64,000 bases of DNA from Syngnathus acus (Eukaryota; Chordata; Actinopteri; Syngnathiformes; Syngnathidae). Position 1 is the first letter of the stretch. The number at the start of each line of letters is the position of its first letter. Both the position numbers and the translations under genes were made by a program. Under the pieces are notes generated by a model that made no database searches, was not told where the DNA came from, and saw only the letters and a list, made by a program, of their open reading frames with translations. Shown in pieces: positions 53,637 to 64,000 of this stretch. Location: positions 17,026,501 through 17,090,500 of the forward strand of contig NC_051094.1 in assembly GCF_901709675.1 (NCBI RefSeq). The letters run 5' to 3'.

Positions 53637-54590
53637 TATCTCACAAAAGTGAGTACCCCCCCTCTCATTTCTGCAATGTTTTAATTATATCTTGTCATGG
53701 GACAACACTGAAGAAATGACACTTTGAGACAATGTTAAGTAGTCACTGTAGAGCTTGGATAGCAAAGTGCTTGGTCAGCAAAGTAAATATATTGTTACTT
53801 CAAAATACAACAATGAATGTGTAAAATGCTGGCAACAAAAGTGAGTACACCCCAACTGAAAATGTCAAAATTGGACCCAAATGTCAATATTTTGTGTGGC
53901 CACCATTATTTTCCAGCACCGCCATAACCCTTTTAGGCATGGAGTTCACCAGAGCTTCACATTACGCCGCTGGAATCCTCTTCCACTCTTCCATGATGAC
54001 ATCACGGAGCTGGTGGATGTTGGAGACCTGGGGAGCTACAGTTCAGTGAGGAGCCGCGGAGCAGTATTCCAACACGATAACGACCCCAAACACACCTCCA
54101 AGACGACCACTGCCTTCCTAAAGAAGCTGAGGGTGAAGGTGATGGACTGGCCAAGCATGTCCCCAGACCTAAACCCTATTGACTGTCTGTGGGGCATCCT
54201 CAAACGGAAGGTGGAGGAGCGCAAGGTCTCCAACATCTACCAGCTTCGTGATGTCATCATGGAAGAGGATTCCAACGGCGACCTGTATAGCTCTGGTGAA
54301 CTCCATGCCTAAAAGTGTTACGGCGGTGCTGGAAAATAATGGTGGCCACACAAAATATTGACATTTGGGTCCAATTTTGACATTTTCAGTTGGGGTGTAC
54401 TCACTTTTGTTGCCAGCATTTTACATATTCATTGTTGTATTTTGAGTTACTTTGAAGTAACAATCCATTTACTTTGGTATCCAAGCTCTACAGTGACTAC
54501 TTAACATTGTCTCAAAGTGTAATTTCTTCAGTGTTGTCCCATGACAAGATATAATTAAAACATTGCAGAAATGAGAGGGGTGTACTCACT
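53637..54590 (+). mobile_element. Tc1-like element with long TIRs, internally deleted
   Basis: The left end ACAGTATCTCACAAAAGTGA and about 300 bp after it are mirrored at 54330-54590. The right TIR stops at GTGTACTCACTTT, about 15 bp short, where a SINE fragment begins. It encloses the C-terminal half of a transposase. Confidence 0.9.
54038..54361 (+). pseudogene. Tc1 transposase C-terminal half, frameshifted
   Basis: AVFQHDNDPKHTSKTTTAFL holds the second catalytic Asp. LNPIDCLWGILKRKVEERKV has Asp where Tc1 has Glu. After DVIMEE the frame shifts (about 8 bp lost near 54268) and the end continues as RIPTATCIALVNSMPK, then TAVLENNGGHTKY, stop. The HTH domain and first Asp are deleted, so it is inactive. 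Confidence 0.88.
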
Positions 54591-54737
54591 TTACCAAAGA
54601 CTATAAAAATGGGACCCATTGCCTCCCTGCTTGGCACTCAGCATTAAGGGTTGGAATTGAGGGGTTAGATCACCAAATGATTCCCGAGCGCGGCACCGCT
54701 GCTGCTCACTGCTCCCCTCTCCCCCAGGGGATGGATC
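54591..54737 (+). mobile_element. SINE family 1, fragment without head
   Basis: ACCAAAGACTATAAAAATGG to CCCCCAGGGGATGGATC, equal to 7706-7850. Both ends are truncated. It joins the broken Tc1 end directly. Confidence 0.88.
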
Positions 54738-55032
54738 CCTGGGGGCGGTGGAAAGATCTGGGGGGGCGGTGAGGAAGAAAGGGGCGGTAGGGGGGCGGTA
54801 GGGGGGCGGCAGTCGATTTGTACACAACACGCCGCTCTGGCCCAGTCAGATCCGACAGCATAGACTACAAAAGCAAAAGCTCAGGTTTGTAATTTCAAGC
54901 TTGTAATGTTCAGAATTTTATCTTATAATAAAAACCGCATTCTGGCGGTCAACATCATCTTGAGTTCAAGTCAACATGAAATTGGGGACTCGCCAGAACG
55001 CGGCGTGTTGTGTTGTGTTGAGCTGGTTAGGG
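54738..55032. other. Short G-rich repeat then unassigned sequence
   Basis: GGGGGGCGGTA-type units repeat at 54745-54812. A GGCGTGTTGTGTTGTGTTG word at 55000 also occurs in the hAT MITE at 42540. Confidence 0.5.
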
Positions 55033-55194
55033 CAGTGGTCCCCAACCACCGGGCCGCGGACCGGTACCGGTCCGTGGGTCACTTGGTACCGGGCCGCCAA
55101 GCCGCACAGAATTTTTTTTTTTATCGACGATCAATTAATTCAGGTCAAGACACTCGTCCCGGTCACGTGACATGTTTCCCCAGTCGAGCCCGCA

Positions 55195-55296
55195 AAGCTA
55201 ATATGTGGCGACAGGCTAACTAACCAGGCAGTGAAGCATTCAAAACTGCTTCAACACATGGAGACCAAGCATCCTGCAATAAAAGACAAACCTTAA
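55195..55296 (+). pseudogene. hAT transposase scrap, BED-finger part
   Basis: Reads CGDRLTNQAVKHSKLLQHME, then TKHPAIKDKP and a stop. Cys near the start and His-x4-His (HMETKH) is the end of a BED zinc finger, as in ZBED5/GTF2IRD2-type hAT proteins. Confidence 0.65.
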
Positions 55297-55606
55297 ATCA
55301 CTTCGGGTGTCATTGTCTCCGATTACGTCTAGATGGGACCGGCTCGTTTCTGAGAAACAAACTCAGTGCTCCCACAAATTCAACGTATTGGTAATGATAT
55401 TATTAATGTATTATTTATTTATTTATATAAATGTATTATTTATTTATATAAATGCCTTGGGGGGGCGGGGGCGCTAGGAATTCACTGGGGAGCCAAAGGG
55501 GGCACCAGCCTGCAAAGGTTTGGGAACCACTGGTCTATGTGAAGCCCTTTGAGACTGCTTGTGATTTAGGGCTATACAAATAAACTTGACTTGACACCGC
55601 GGAGCT

Positions 55607-55862
55607 TCTTATTTTTATTCGTGGAGTTACCGCAAACTTTGAGAAGTGCGAGGTGCTGGCATCCCTACAAAGCCTGAAAGGCACTACGACTGGGGAGGAT
55701 ATTTTCGACAAAGTATGTAAAACCATGCAACGGTTGGATCTGGACTGGGCAAAGGTTGCCAGCATCACGACTGACAGGGCCCCAAGTATGGTGGGCGCGT
55801 CTCGGGGTTTAATAGGACGCATGAGCCGGGAGATGGAAGAATGGGGTCTCAAGCGAAGTTGA
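55607..55862 (+). pseudogene. hAT transposase scrap, start of catalytic domain
   Basis: Frame FIRGVTANFEKCEVLASLQS, LKGTTTGEDIFDKVCKTMQR, KVASITTDRAPSMVGASRGL, ending at TGA 55860-55862. The TTD-x-APSMVG block is the hAT catalytic-Asp region. The Arg in TTDRAPSM is usually Gly in relatives. Confidence 0.72.
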
Positions 55863-56229
55863 ACTTTTACCTAGGATTGTGCATGGCACAGCATAACTTT
55901 CTTTCTGTTAAGAACCCACTGAGGGTTATTTGATTCTTTATCGAGTTCATAAATAGTGTTATTGGCCTATATATTTTCCGCGTTATTTTAGTCTGTGAAG
56001 AACCCAGAGAGGGCTATTTGATCTCAGAAAGGGTCATTAATATTTGGATATGTGTGGTGCGCTGGAGTGTCAGCATGTTTTCTGGAAAACACTAAATGAT
56101 TACATTTAGGGACACCTGTGATTGTCACACTTTTTCTGTTAGAAACTGACCCCGGCCCCCCATCAGAGAAGGGAAAAGTTATGTGGCCCTCACTGGAAAA
56201 AGTTTGGGGACCCCTGCTCTAAACGCTTC

Positions 56230-56633
56230 CTATAGCTTCCAATGAGAGTCTGGATTCTGGTTGAAGGCGAAGGATGGTGAGAACAGTCAAAGTCAAACCA
56301 CAGAGCAGCTCCAAAGACCTACAACATGATCTTCATCCAGATGGTGACACTGTGCATCGTTGAACTATTCAGTGCACTTTGTACAAGGGGATGCTGTATA
56401 GGAGAATAATGCAGAAGATTTTTCTGTTGGGGTGCCCAAATTTATGCACTCGCCTACTTTTGTTCAAGTAATGATTGCACACTTTCTGTAAATCTTATAA
56501 ACTTCATTTCACTTCTAAAATATCCCTGTAGTTGTCTGCCATATGATATATTTAACTGGAATTGCTGATCCGAACAACCAATGATTTATAAAGGAAAATC
56601 TGGAAAATGATCAGGGGTGCCCAAACATTTGCA
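56230..56633 (+). mobile_element. Tc1-like element, internally deleted, right end kept
   Basis: A transposase remnant with GDTVHR and TIQCTLYKGMLY-like residues (56340-56410) leads straight to the 3' region TTGGGGTGCCCAAATTTATG and the terminus AAACATTTGCATACGACTG at 56633, followed by TA. The left end and catalytic part are missing. Confidence 0.75.
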
Positions 56634-56644
56634 TACGACTGTAT

Positions 56645-56698
56645 ATATGTCAAATAAATAAATAAATACATAAATAAATATAAATATATATATATACT
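56645..56698. repeat. (AAAT)n/(TA)n microsatellite
   Basis: AAATAAATAAATACATAAAT followed by TATA runs. Confidence 0.85.
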
Positions 56699-57387
56699 AT
56701 ATACCGTATTGGGCTGAGTATAAGACGACCTTGATTATAAGACGACCCCCTCTTTTTCAAGACTCAAGTTTGAAAAAATACTTTTTGAACACCAAATTTA
56801 ATTATTATACAGAAAATGATTACATCTGAAACAAGTGATTATAACAATATATTCGAGAGAAAATGCATGTTATTTTATACAAAACAGCAAATACACATTG
56901 AGCTCTGTATTTGTAGAAGGTGCAGCTGCGCTTCAGCAAAACAATTGGTGAAGCTTAATTACTGTATTGGCCCGAATATAAGACGACCCTGATTATAATA
57001 TATTATATTTTGAACGCCAAATTTAATTTTTATACAGAAAATAATTACGGTAAATCTGAAACAAATGATTATAACAATCTATTCGAGAGAAAAAGCATGT
57101 TATTTTGCCTCATTCAAATCATGCAAAAACTGTCTTTCACATCTTAATATCTGAACATTTAAATATATAAACTAAAGTGCAATCACATTTGTAAATGAAT
57201 GGCTTCTGGTTTTTGAAATGTAAATAAACCAATCTACTGTGATAAAACAACAAAATTCCAATCACTGCATTAACATTCAAAGTGAAGTCTAACTGTAACT
57301 GTAGTCTTGAAACAAATCTGAATAAGGAAAAACATTGCAATAAAATAATGCAAACTGCTACCGCTATTGTTGGGAAGCCTATAGGGC

Positions 57388-57715
57388 AGCGGTGGCCAAC
57401 CCGCGGCTCGCGAGCCGCATACGGCTCTTTGCCGGGTTTCATGCGGCTCTTTTACGTTCGCTTCGCTCCGGGGGGGGGGGGGGGGGTGGGCTGTGTTAAT
57501 GGGACGTCAATCGCTGCGCGTTCGCTTCGCTTCGGGGGGGTGGGGTGGGGGGGGTTAATGGGACGTCAAACGCTGCGCGTTCGCTTCGCTTCGGGGGGGG
57601 GGGTAATGGGACGTCAAACGCTGCGTGTTCGCTTCGGGGGGGGGGGGGTGTGGCTCTTTGCGGTACACAGTAAAAAAATGCGGGGTTGGCTCGGATGGTT
57701 ATGCTCTTTTCGCCC
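57388..57715. repeat. hAT-like end plus G-rich tandem array
   Basis: GGTGGCCAACCCGCGGCTCG, the typical end of another hAT MITE, is followed by 3-4 units of TAATGGGACGTCAAACGCTG with CGTTCGCTTCGCTTCGG and G runs of 7 to 16 at 57472-57648. Confidence 0.75.
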
Positions 57716-57957
57716 CCCGGTGTCGGTCAGAACACAGGAGGGAAGACGTGGTTCAGTTTTGATTGCTTTACTGAATTATTGGCAAAAACGTAACAGGCAC
57801 TGTGGCTCATAGGGGCAGCTAGGCAAACTGGCAAAAGGGTATAGGCACATAATTGGTCGTAAGGATGTGAGAGCAGGTGTTTGTAGTGTACATGGGTGAG
57901 TCTTTGGGTTTGTGAATGTGATTCTTGTGTGTGTGATTATTGCATGAAGCGTGTGAA

Positions 57958-58030
57958 GGGTGTGTGGGGTGTGCGTGTGTGCGTGTGTGCGTGTGTGTGG
58001 TGCGTGTGTGTGTGTGGTGTGTGTGTGGTT
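57958..58030. repeat. (TG)n-rich microsatellite
   Basis: GTGTGT runs with GCG and GGG changes. Confidence 0.85.
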
Positions 58031-58575
58031 CTGCAACAGACAGAAATACAGCACGTAAGTCAACGCTCAACTTCTGACGTCACACAACACTAGTAGACGG
58101 CACACATTACATAACTAACTGCGCGTAACGGTTCCGCTATACTAAATAACCATAAATGAAATACTCTCGGCAACACACCAAACAGAAGTCATCGAGACAA
58201 CAAAATACATTTGCTGGTGACCGTTAGTCGCCGTGCCGCTGCGTAACGGCAGTAGTCATGAGTGTACGCTGCTCGTACGATGCGAGGCAAACTTAAAGGA
58301 GCGCGCCGGAGCTGTCAATCAAACGGCACACACACGAAGCAAACCGCGATCGGACAAATGGCACAACAGTGGACAGTAGTAACAATGAAATGTATATACT
58401 CACTTTGTGTCAAAGACGCACATGATCACAGCAACATAGTCGACCCCAGCAACCTTTAATTTACCGCTGCGCACAAGTGGTATAATATCTAAACTCCGAA
58501 TGTAAGACGACCCGCAATTTCTCAGTCTTATTTCAATGCAGAAAACATCATCTTATATTCGGCCAATACGCTATT

Positions 58576-59540
58576 GTACTGGCACAAGCTTCATTTTGAC
58601 TATATGGGAATTGAGTACAGTAACCTGCACCATGGTGGGCGTTCTAGCATACTGAGGGTGTTCCTATGACAAGTGCCAGTGTGCACCTGACAAACTTTAC
58701 ACCTGCTAGAACCATGTCTAACTATTGTCAGAAGTACTGTAACTCAAGTTTGGTGACTTTGATTATACTAGCACTGGTTCACATTATATTCTTGATTATA
58801 CTTTCAAAATCACCCCCTTGGCCAAGGCACAACTATGAAGGTTTGAAGGTGGTCATACACAGACACATATAATCGGGATGGAATGTGCAGAGGCAAGCAT
58901 CATCAGTGTCATATTTCCATGCCAAATGAAAAGCTACCATAATTGATTTCAGTGCTTCTGTCATCGCTTCTGTCAGGCCGGCAATTGCCAGTCAAAGAAT
59001 ACAAAAAAGTAAAAGGTAAATGGAGTGCACTAAACATCAGTATATCTTCCTACATCATATGGTGGAGCCCTAAACACACATACACTCGCATACATTTTAC
59101 GTAGCCTATACCTATTTGCCAATGTATTGAACAGCTAAGTACGGTCGGAGCACACTGGTCCCAAATATTTTACTTGAAAGTTTTGCTTATTTAAAGCTGC
59201 ACTTAGGATTTGGCACGTTTTTGCCCCCAAATATCTTTACAATAACATCTTCATTTGACCATTTATGACTCACATATTTGATAAATAGCAGATTAACTCT
59301 GGCTGTTCACAATGGGTATTCTTGCAAGTGACTGACATTTTATATAAGGAGTCATATTATGTTTTGTTTGAGCTTTTCCTTCGACCAGCTGTATATTAAT
59401 ATGGCATAGCATAAAATATAGTGTCTGAGTGAGAATAGCTTGAAGTTAACTGCAAGTAAACTACCTGCAAGCAGAGTGCAGAATGTATCCTCGTGTTCCC
59501 TCTGATTGTCAGTACAAGGCCAGCAGAAAGGAAATCAAAA
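58576..59540. other. Intergenic, nothing recognised
   Basis: No repeat family or convincing ORF found. Confidence 0.5.
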
Positions 59541-59544
59541 CAAT

Positions 59545-60365
59545 GGTAAATAAGAGACTCCTCCCCCACCGTCTGTTGTCTTCCGGGTTAGAGCACGCTG
59601 GCGTCAGATTTGTTGACTGCCGCTTCTGTCCCGGACCGTGTCCGTTACTTGTTTTTCGTTTTCCCGTTTTCAGTGCACCCGTCTCTTCTTTTATTTTTCT
59701 CGTGTTGTCTTCCGTCCACCTCGCATCCCCGCAGCTCCGCTCTCACCTATCTGTTTCCTCTCCCTCGGACTACCAACTACGTTAGCCAGCTAGCCAACAG
59801 CCAACTGGCCAAAACCACCACCGGACCCTCCTGCCTCCCGACTCGGAGCCTGTGGCCGCCTGCTGTGGACTCGACGGCAGCTTTGGCCCGGCTCTCTGGC
59901 CTTCCGTCCGGCGTCCTCGGGGGACGGGCTCCACTCCCTGCGGGCTCGCCAACTGTGGCTCTGCTGTGTGCCGCCGTGGTGCGTTGGGGCCTGCCGTTCG
60001 AGCGGGTGCAGTCGACTTCGACCGGCATCACCACCTGGTCCACTGCTGCTTCCACACGAGGCTGGGATCCTTCGCCGTCGCCGCTACATCTGACCAGCAT
60101 TTCCCCGATGGCTCACCCATCTCCTCTTTTTGGACTACCAACCCCCCGTCACCCCCACCTCCCGTACTGGCAACCTCAACAACCTCCGCTCCCGCCCCTT
60201 CTGCTCCTCCATCCATCTCCTTCGCACTGCTGACCGATGTCTTGTTAACTATAACCTACTGTCTCCCCCCCCCCTCCCCTCCACTCTTTTTTATTCCATG
60301 TAAAGCGTCTTTGGGTTATTGAAAAGCGCTATATAAATTGAATGAATTATTATTATTATTATTAA
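59545..60365 (+). mobile_element. Unassigned retroposon-like unit with LINE-type tail
   Basis: GC- and pyrimidine-rich sequence that differs from its AT-rich surroundings. It ends ATGTAAAGCGTCTTTGGG, AAAGCGCTATATAAATTG and a (TTA)n run, a 3' end shared by several fish LINEs and SINEs. A 207-codon frame (59610-60233) is Pro/Ser/Leu-rich and unrecognised; probably not a protein. Confidence 0.45.
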
Positions 60366-60477
60366 GGTTGCACTGATTAGCTTATTTAACAAATTGAATC
60401 AAAAACAGATAGGAGACAGTGTCAGGACTAAAGGAATTTAAGAGAGGTAGGGACTAAGAATACGCAGATTACTACTA

Positions 60478-60560
60478 CAGTGATCCCTCGTTCATCGTGG
60501 GAGATACGTTCCAGAAACACCCGCGAAAAACGAAAATCCACTAAGTAGAAACGGTATATA
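60478..60560. repeat. Short repeat end (CAGTGATCCCTCGTTCATCG)
   Basis: Matches a common fish repeat end about mirror-like to CAGTAATCCCTCGCTACATC. Interrupted by the next MITE. Confidence 0.45.
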
Positions 60561-60561
60561 T

Positions 60562-61096
60562 CAGGGCTGTGGACTCGGTCGGATTTTTGCACCGAGTCCG
60601 GCCTCTTGACCACCGAGTCCGAGTCCGGCTGTCCATTTTTTCAGTTAATTCATGTGACTGCTTAGTCTTTATTCAAGGCTAATTTAGATCAAAATCTAAA
60701 TAATTACAACAGTTTTGTGATGGCTTTGTCTTTATTAAACATATAAACGAATACAATAAACAGATACTTTCAAGTTTCAATTCAACGACTTGAGTTTGTT
60801 CTTAGGAACAAAATCGCCTCAACCAAGTCAGCCTTCATCGCGCCGCGCCGCGCTGATCAGACATGATAAACTTGAGCCCGGAAAACAGGCGCTCTACGCT
60901 GACTTGGCTGATTGGCATTGCTGTTAGTGTCCGACGCGCATTCTCAGCAGCATGATGAAAATAAAATTGAACGTATTTTTTTTATTGTCGGACTCGGTGG
61001 ACTCGGCCAAAATCAGCACCGAGTCCGAGTCCGAGTCCGGCAAAAATGACCGAGTCCGACCGAGTCCGAGTCCCCGAGTCCGAGTCCACAGCCCTG
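60562..61096. mobile_element. hAT-type MITE rich in GAGTCCG
   Basis: The ends CAGGGCTGTGGACTCGGTCG and GTCCGAGTCCACAGCCCTG are inverse. GAGTCCG/CGGACTC occurs many times near both ends. I see no clear 8-bp duplication. Confidence 0.82.
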
Positions 61097-61204
61097 ACTC
61101 AAGTTAGAAACTTTAACACATTGTATTGAAATTTCCAACTGTTGGCCGCTAGAGCATGGGTGTGTAGCAAGTCATTTAAATAAATTAAATAAATAAATTA
61201 GAAA

Positions 61205-62221
61205 AATATGGGATAAGGGGATTAGTATTAGACTGGATAAAGGATTATCTACGAGATCGGCAACAGTATGTAAAGTTGGGTAATCACTGTTCTGGATATT
61301 TGGAAATAGCTTGTGGTGTTCCTCAAGGGTCAGTTTTAGGCCCTAAATTATTTATTTTGTATATAAATGACATGTGCAAAGTCTCTAAAGAACTAAAACT
61401 CGTCAATTTTGCAGATGACACAAATATCTTTTGTTCAGGTGATAACATCCAACAAGTGGAATCAGTGCTGAATGAGGAAATGAAAAAAATAAAAATGTGG
61501 TTCGACTGGAACAAATTATCATTAAATGTAAGTAAGACCAAGTTTATGGTATTTGGCAAAGCGAATATAAAGATACGAATAGAAATAGATGGGAATGAAA
61601 TTAAAAGGGTGCAGGAAAACAAATTTCTTGGGGTTATAATAGATGACAGGCTGAGTTGGAAGCCACACATCAAAAACGTAAAGTCTAAAATTTCAAGAAG
61701 CATGGCAGTCATATACAAAGCAAAAGAATTACTGGATTATCATTCACTTCGTACACTTTATTGTTCTCTTGTCTTGCCCTATTTGCAGTACTGTGCTGAG
61801 GTTTGGGGGAATACTTATAAAACTTCACTACAGCCACTTATCATTCTGCAGAAAAGAGCAATAAGGACTATTCATAAAGTCAACTACTTGGAACACACAA
61901 ATCCACTTTTCATACAATCCAATCTATTGAAATTCACTGACATAGTATCTTATCAAACAGCAATCATCATGTATAGGGCAAAAGCAAAACAACTACCAGA
62001 CAATATCCAAAACTTATTTAGGAATCGGGAGGGAGGTTATAAGTTGAGAGAATCACAACTTCAAAATCTTAAACATAAGAACAACCTTAAAAGGTTTCTG
62101 TATGACTATAACCGGGGTCAAACTATGGAACAATCTAAGTGAGGAACTCAAGCAAAGTCCAAATATCCACCAGTTTAAAAGAATGTACAAAAATATGTTG
62201 TTTAGCGGGTACAAAGGCTAA
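61205..62221 (+). pseudogene. LINE RT C-terminal two thirds, one frameshift
   Basis: GLVLDWIKDYLRDRQQYVKL, CGVPQGSVLGPKLFILYIND, LVNFADDTNIFCSG (catalytic Asp pair), LSLNVSKTKFMVFG, NKFLGVIIDDRLSWKPHI, then HSLRTLYCSLVLPYLQYCAE. The frame is open to 62142. A one-base loss near 62098 moves the true end into another frame (TGVKLWNNLSEELKQSPNIH to stop at 62221). The upstream endonuclease is absent. Confidence 0.88.
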
Positions 62222-62581
62222 AAGTGCCAAAGGGCTACACACAAGTAAAAATGAAACAGAACAATAAGTGTGAAAGTGTGTCTACTTGTGTTCTATTGTA
62301 GAATTACAGGATATGTTGAATCGTTGGTTTAATGGATAAAGTGAGAAAGGGGTAGGAATCTAAAAAGCTATACTTCCTCCTACTCCTTTTCGAGCATTCT
62401 TTATTGATTTATTTACTTATGTATTATTATTATTATTAATTAATTAATGTATTTAATTGATTTATTTCTAATTGTTGGTTTATTTTTTGTTTGTTTGTTG
62501 TATGGACTTATGTGGCACTTTAGAGTGTTATTTGTTTTGTTTTTTGTTTTTTGTTTTTCTTTTTTGTTTTGGATGTTCGAT

Positions 62582-62623
<42 letters not shown>

Positions 62624-62625
62624 TT
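61205..62625 (+). mobile_element. LINE (jockey/CR1-like group), 5' truncated, (AATC)n tail
   Basis: Starts inside the RT, runs through a near-open ORF to about 62221, then a 3' UTR ending in ATCAATCAATCAATCAATCA at 62583-62621. One of the least damaged LINEs here. Confidence 0.87.
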
Positions 62626-62639
62626 AGTAGAGGTTTTCC

Positions 62640-62960
62640 CTGCCAAAAAATGCAAAGTGTCCAACTTCACAAATACTACATTATGCTAACTCGGGAGACA
62701 TCAAGCATAGCAGAACCAAAGTGAGTTACAGTTGCGCATGAATCTCCTGTTGCATTGAGGTCCAGTACACAATATTAAAGCTTTTTACACCCTCCCCACT
62801 ACGTTTACGCTACATAAACCTTTCCCATTCCCTTAACAACCATTCCCACACTGTTCTGTGCATGGGTTTTATCTTTACAGTAAATAAAAGAACAAACATG
62901 TGATAGTGTCACATGTTCCGACTTCTGCACCGGTTGGTGCTTCTTCCCTCGCACGTGACC
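62640..62960. other. Intergenic, nothing recognised
   Basis: No supported feature. Confidence 0.5.
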
Positions 62961-62964
62961 GGCT

Positions 62965-63180
62965 GCCGCCTCCTGCGCTTGAACTCAGTCACGTCCGCAG
63001 TGACGCACATTGCTCAGAGGAATGCCCCGCGCTATCAGAACTTACTGCCACTGTCCTGACCCCTGGACGGCAGTGCTTTTTTCCTACGTGCACGGCAGCC
63101 AGCCGCGCACCCTGCGCTTGTCCTCAGTGAAACACATTGCTCAGAGGCATGCCCCGCGCTATGAGGGCTCATTGCATATG
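62965..63180. repeat. Imperfect 122-bp direct duplication
   Basis: CATTGCTCAGAGGAATGCCC and CATTGCTCAGAGGCATGCCC occur about 121 bp apart, preceded in both by CCTGCGCTTG..CTCAGT. GC-rich; origin unknown. Confidence 0.75.
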
Positions 63181-63486
63181 GGCGGCTTGGTGGCGCATTG
63201 GTTAGCACGACCGCCTCACAGTTAGGAGGGTGCGGGTTCGATTCGATGGAGTTTGCATGTTTTCCCCGGGCCCGCGTGGGTTTTCTCTGGGCACTCCGGT
63301 TTCCTCCCACATCCCAAAAACATGCTTGGTAGGCCGATTGAGCACTCCAAATTGTCCCTAGGTGTGAGTACGAGTGCGAATGGTTGTTCGTCTCTGTGTG
63401 CCCTGTGATTGGCTGGCACCAGTTCAGGGTGTCCCCCGCCTACTGCCCGATGACTGCCGGGATAGGCTCCAGCACGCCTGCGAATT
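63181..63486 (+). mobile_element. tRNA-derived SINE (family 2), best copy
   Basis: A box TTGGTTAGCACGACCG, B box GGTTCGATTCG, then GTTTGCATGTTTTCCCCGGG, GATTGAGCACTCCAAATTGT, GGGATAGGCTCCAGCACGCC. It joins Tc1 sequence directly at 63487. Confidence 0.9.
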
Positions 63487-63487
63487 T

Positions 63488-63850
63488 AGGGTTTTTAACA
63501 TCTACGGTCCATAATATCATCAAAAGGTTCAGAGAATCTGGTGAAATCACTGCACGTAAGCGCCACGGCCGGAAACCAAGACTGAATGACCGTGACCTTC
63601 GATCCCTCAGACGGTACTGCCTTAAAAACCAACATGAGTGTGTAAACGATATCACCAAATGGGCTCAGGAAAACTTCAGAAAACCACTGTCAGTAAATAC
63701 AGTTCATCAGTAAGTGCGGGTTAAAACTCTACCATGCAAAGCAAAAGCCGTTTATGAACAACATCCAGAAACGTCGCCGGATTCTCTGGGCCCGAGCTCT
63801 TGTAAAATGGACTGATGCACAATGAAAAAGTGCCCTAATTCCTCAATTTA
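63488..63850 (+). pseudogene. Tc1-like transposase N-terminal part
   Basis: HTH region: FLTSTVHNIIKRFRESGEIT, ARKRHGRKPRLNDRDLRSLR, ITKWAQENFRKPLSVNTVHQ, then after a stop GLKLYHAKQKPFMNNIQKRR and ILWARALVKWTD. The catalytic core is absent and the left end is cut by the SINE. Confidence 0.82.
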
Positions 63851-63892
63851 GAAGTTTTATTTAGACTTTTAATTTTTTTTAATTTGGTGAAA

Positions 63893-63953
63893 ATAAATCC
63901 GCGATGTAGTGAAACCGCGATAAACGAACCGCGATGTAGCGAGGGATTACTGT
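63893..63953. repeat. Right end of a 'CGCGATGTAGCG' repeat
   Basis: CGATAAACGAACCGCGATGT then AGCGAGGGATTACTG, the inverse of CAGTAATCCCTTGCTACATC at 9473 and 51139. No matching left end in the window. Confidence 0.6.
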
Positions 63954-64000
63954 CTATACATTTCATTGTTACTACTGTCCACTGTTGTGCCGTTCGTCCG

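Larger units (their letters stand above)
55033..56216 (+). mobile_element. hAT element remains (CAGTGGTCCCCAACC)
   Basis: Left end CAGTGGTCCCCAACC. Possible right ends are at 55532 (GGTTTGGGAACCACTG) and 56216 (GTTTGGGGACCCCTG), so two related hAT pieces may be fused. An L2 LINE tail (GTGAAGCCCTTTGAGACTGC) lies at 55533-55594. Two transposase scraps are present. Confidence 0.75.
56706..58575. mobile_element. Family C composite, large copy
   Basis: A partial left end at 56706 and a second start at about 56962 (TATTGGCCCGAATATAAGAC), the interior shared with 42960-43440, and the far end at 58500-58575 (TAAGACGACCCGCAATTTC, TATTCGGCCAATACG). Holds a hAT-end/G-rich array and a (TG)n run. Shows that longer family C versions exist; no transposase recognised. 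Confidence 0.72.

Noticed and set aside
59610-60233. 207-aa ORF as a host protein
   Set aside because: Low-complexity Pro/Ser/Leu composition, no splice context, and embedded in a retroposon-like unit.

Overview
This is nuclear DNA of a vertebrate, almost certainly a percomorph-type teleost. It is AT-rich and microsatellite-dense, and most of it is nested transposable elements typical of fish: Tc1/mariner, pogo-like and hAT MITEs, Rex1/L2/RTE-like LINEs, tRNA-derived SINEs, and Ty3/gypsy LTR elements. The only host gene that can be read is HMG-CoA reductase (hmgcr). It lies on the + strand from before position 1 to about 26.48 kb. Ten exon pieces encode the end of the linker and the whole catalytic domain. 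All splice sites are GT..AG, the phases agree throughout, and the catalytic Glu, Lys, Asp and His are present. The N-terminal membrane/sterol-sensing exons lie upstream of the window.

Layout of the gene: five introns are short (75 to 207 bp), and four are swollen by transposons. Intron 60-9832 holds a complete but broken Tc1, a composite of 'ATAAGTCGC' MITE arrays, a near full-length Rex1-like LINE (-) with a SINE inside it, and two SINE copies in all. Intron 10262-14914 holds a pogo-like element that keeps both ends of its transposase, with an RTE-like LINE inserted in it (11-bp target duplication). Intron 15567-23313 holds a 251-bp tandem repeat, an RTE/Rex3-like LINE, a SINE, and a young gag-only LTR retrotransposon whose two 409-bp LTRs look identical. 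Intron 23687-25831 holds a solo LTR with a piggyBac-like MITE inside it.

Downstream (26.5-64 kb) I found no host exon. An L2 LINE begins about 50 bp after the hmgcr poly(A) signal. Its 5' side abuts a 42-codon histone H2B N-terminal fragment on the minus strand. Further along are several hAT MITEs (one keeps the start of its BED-finger transposase), four copies of a second SINE family, a Ty3/gypsy pol region broken by LINEs (44.5-49 kb), a block of MITEs nested in MITEs (49.1-52 kb), deletion-derivative Tc1 elements, and a LINE with a nearly open RT frame (61.2-62.6 kb).

The most interesting signals are these. A set of MITE families shares CCGT termini and TA targets but carries different subterminal 'ATAAGnCGC' repeats; one copy links the group to a pogo-type transposase. 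A conserved, hairpin-rich leader is shared by two different LINE families and resembles a structured or ribozyme-like 5' end. The gag-only LTR element lacks an obvious tRNA primer site. The H2B fragment is fused to a LINE. Everything rests on reading the sequence by eye; family names for repeats are my best assignments and no database search was run.
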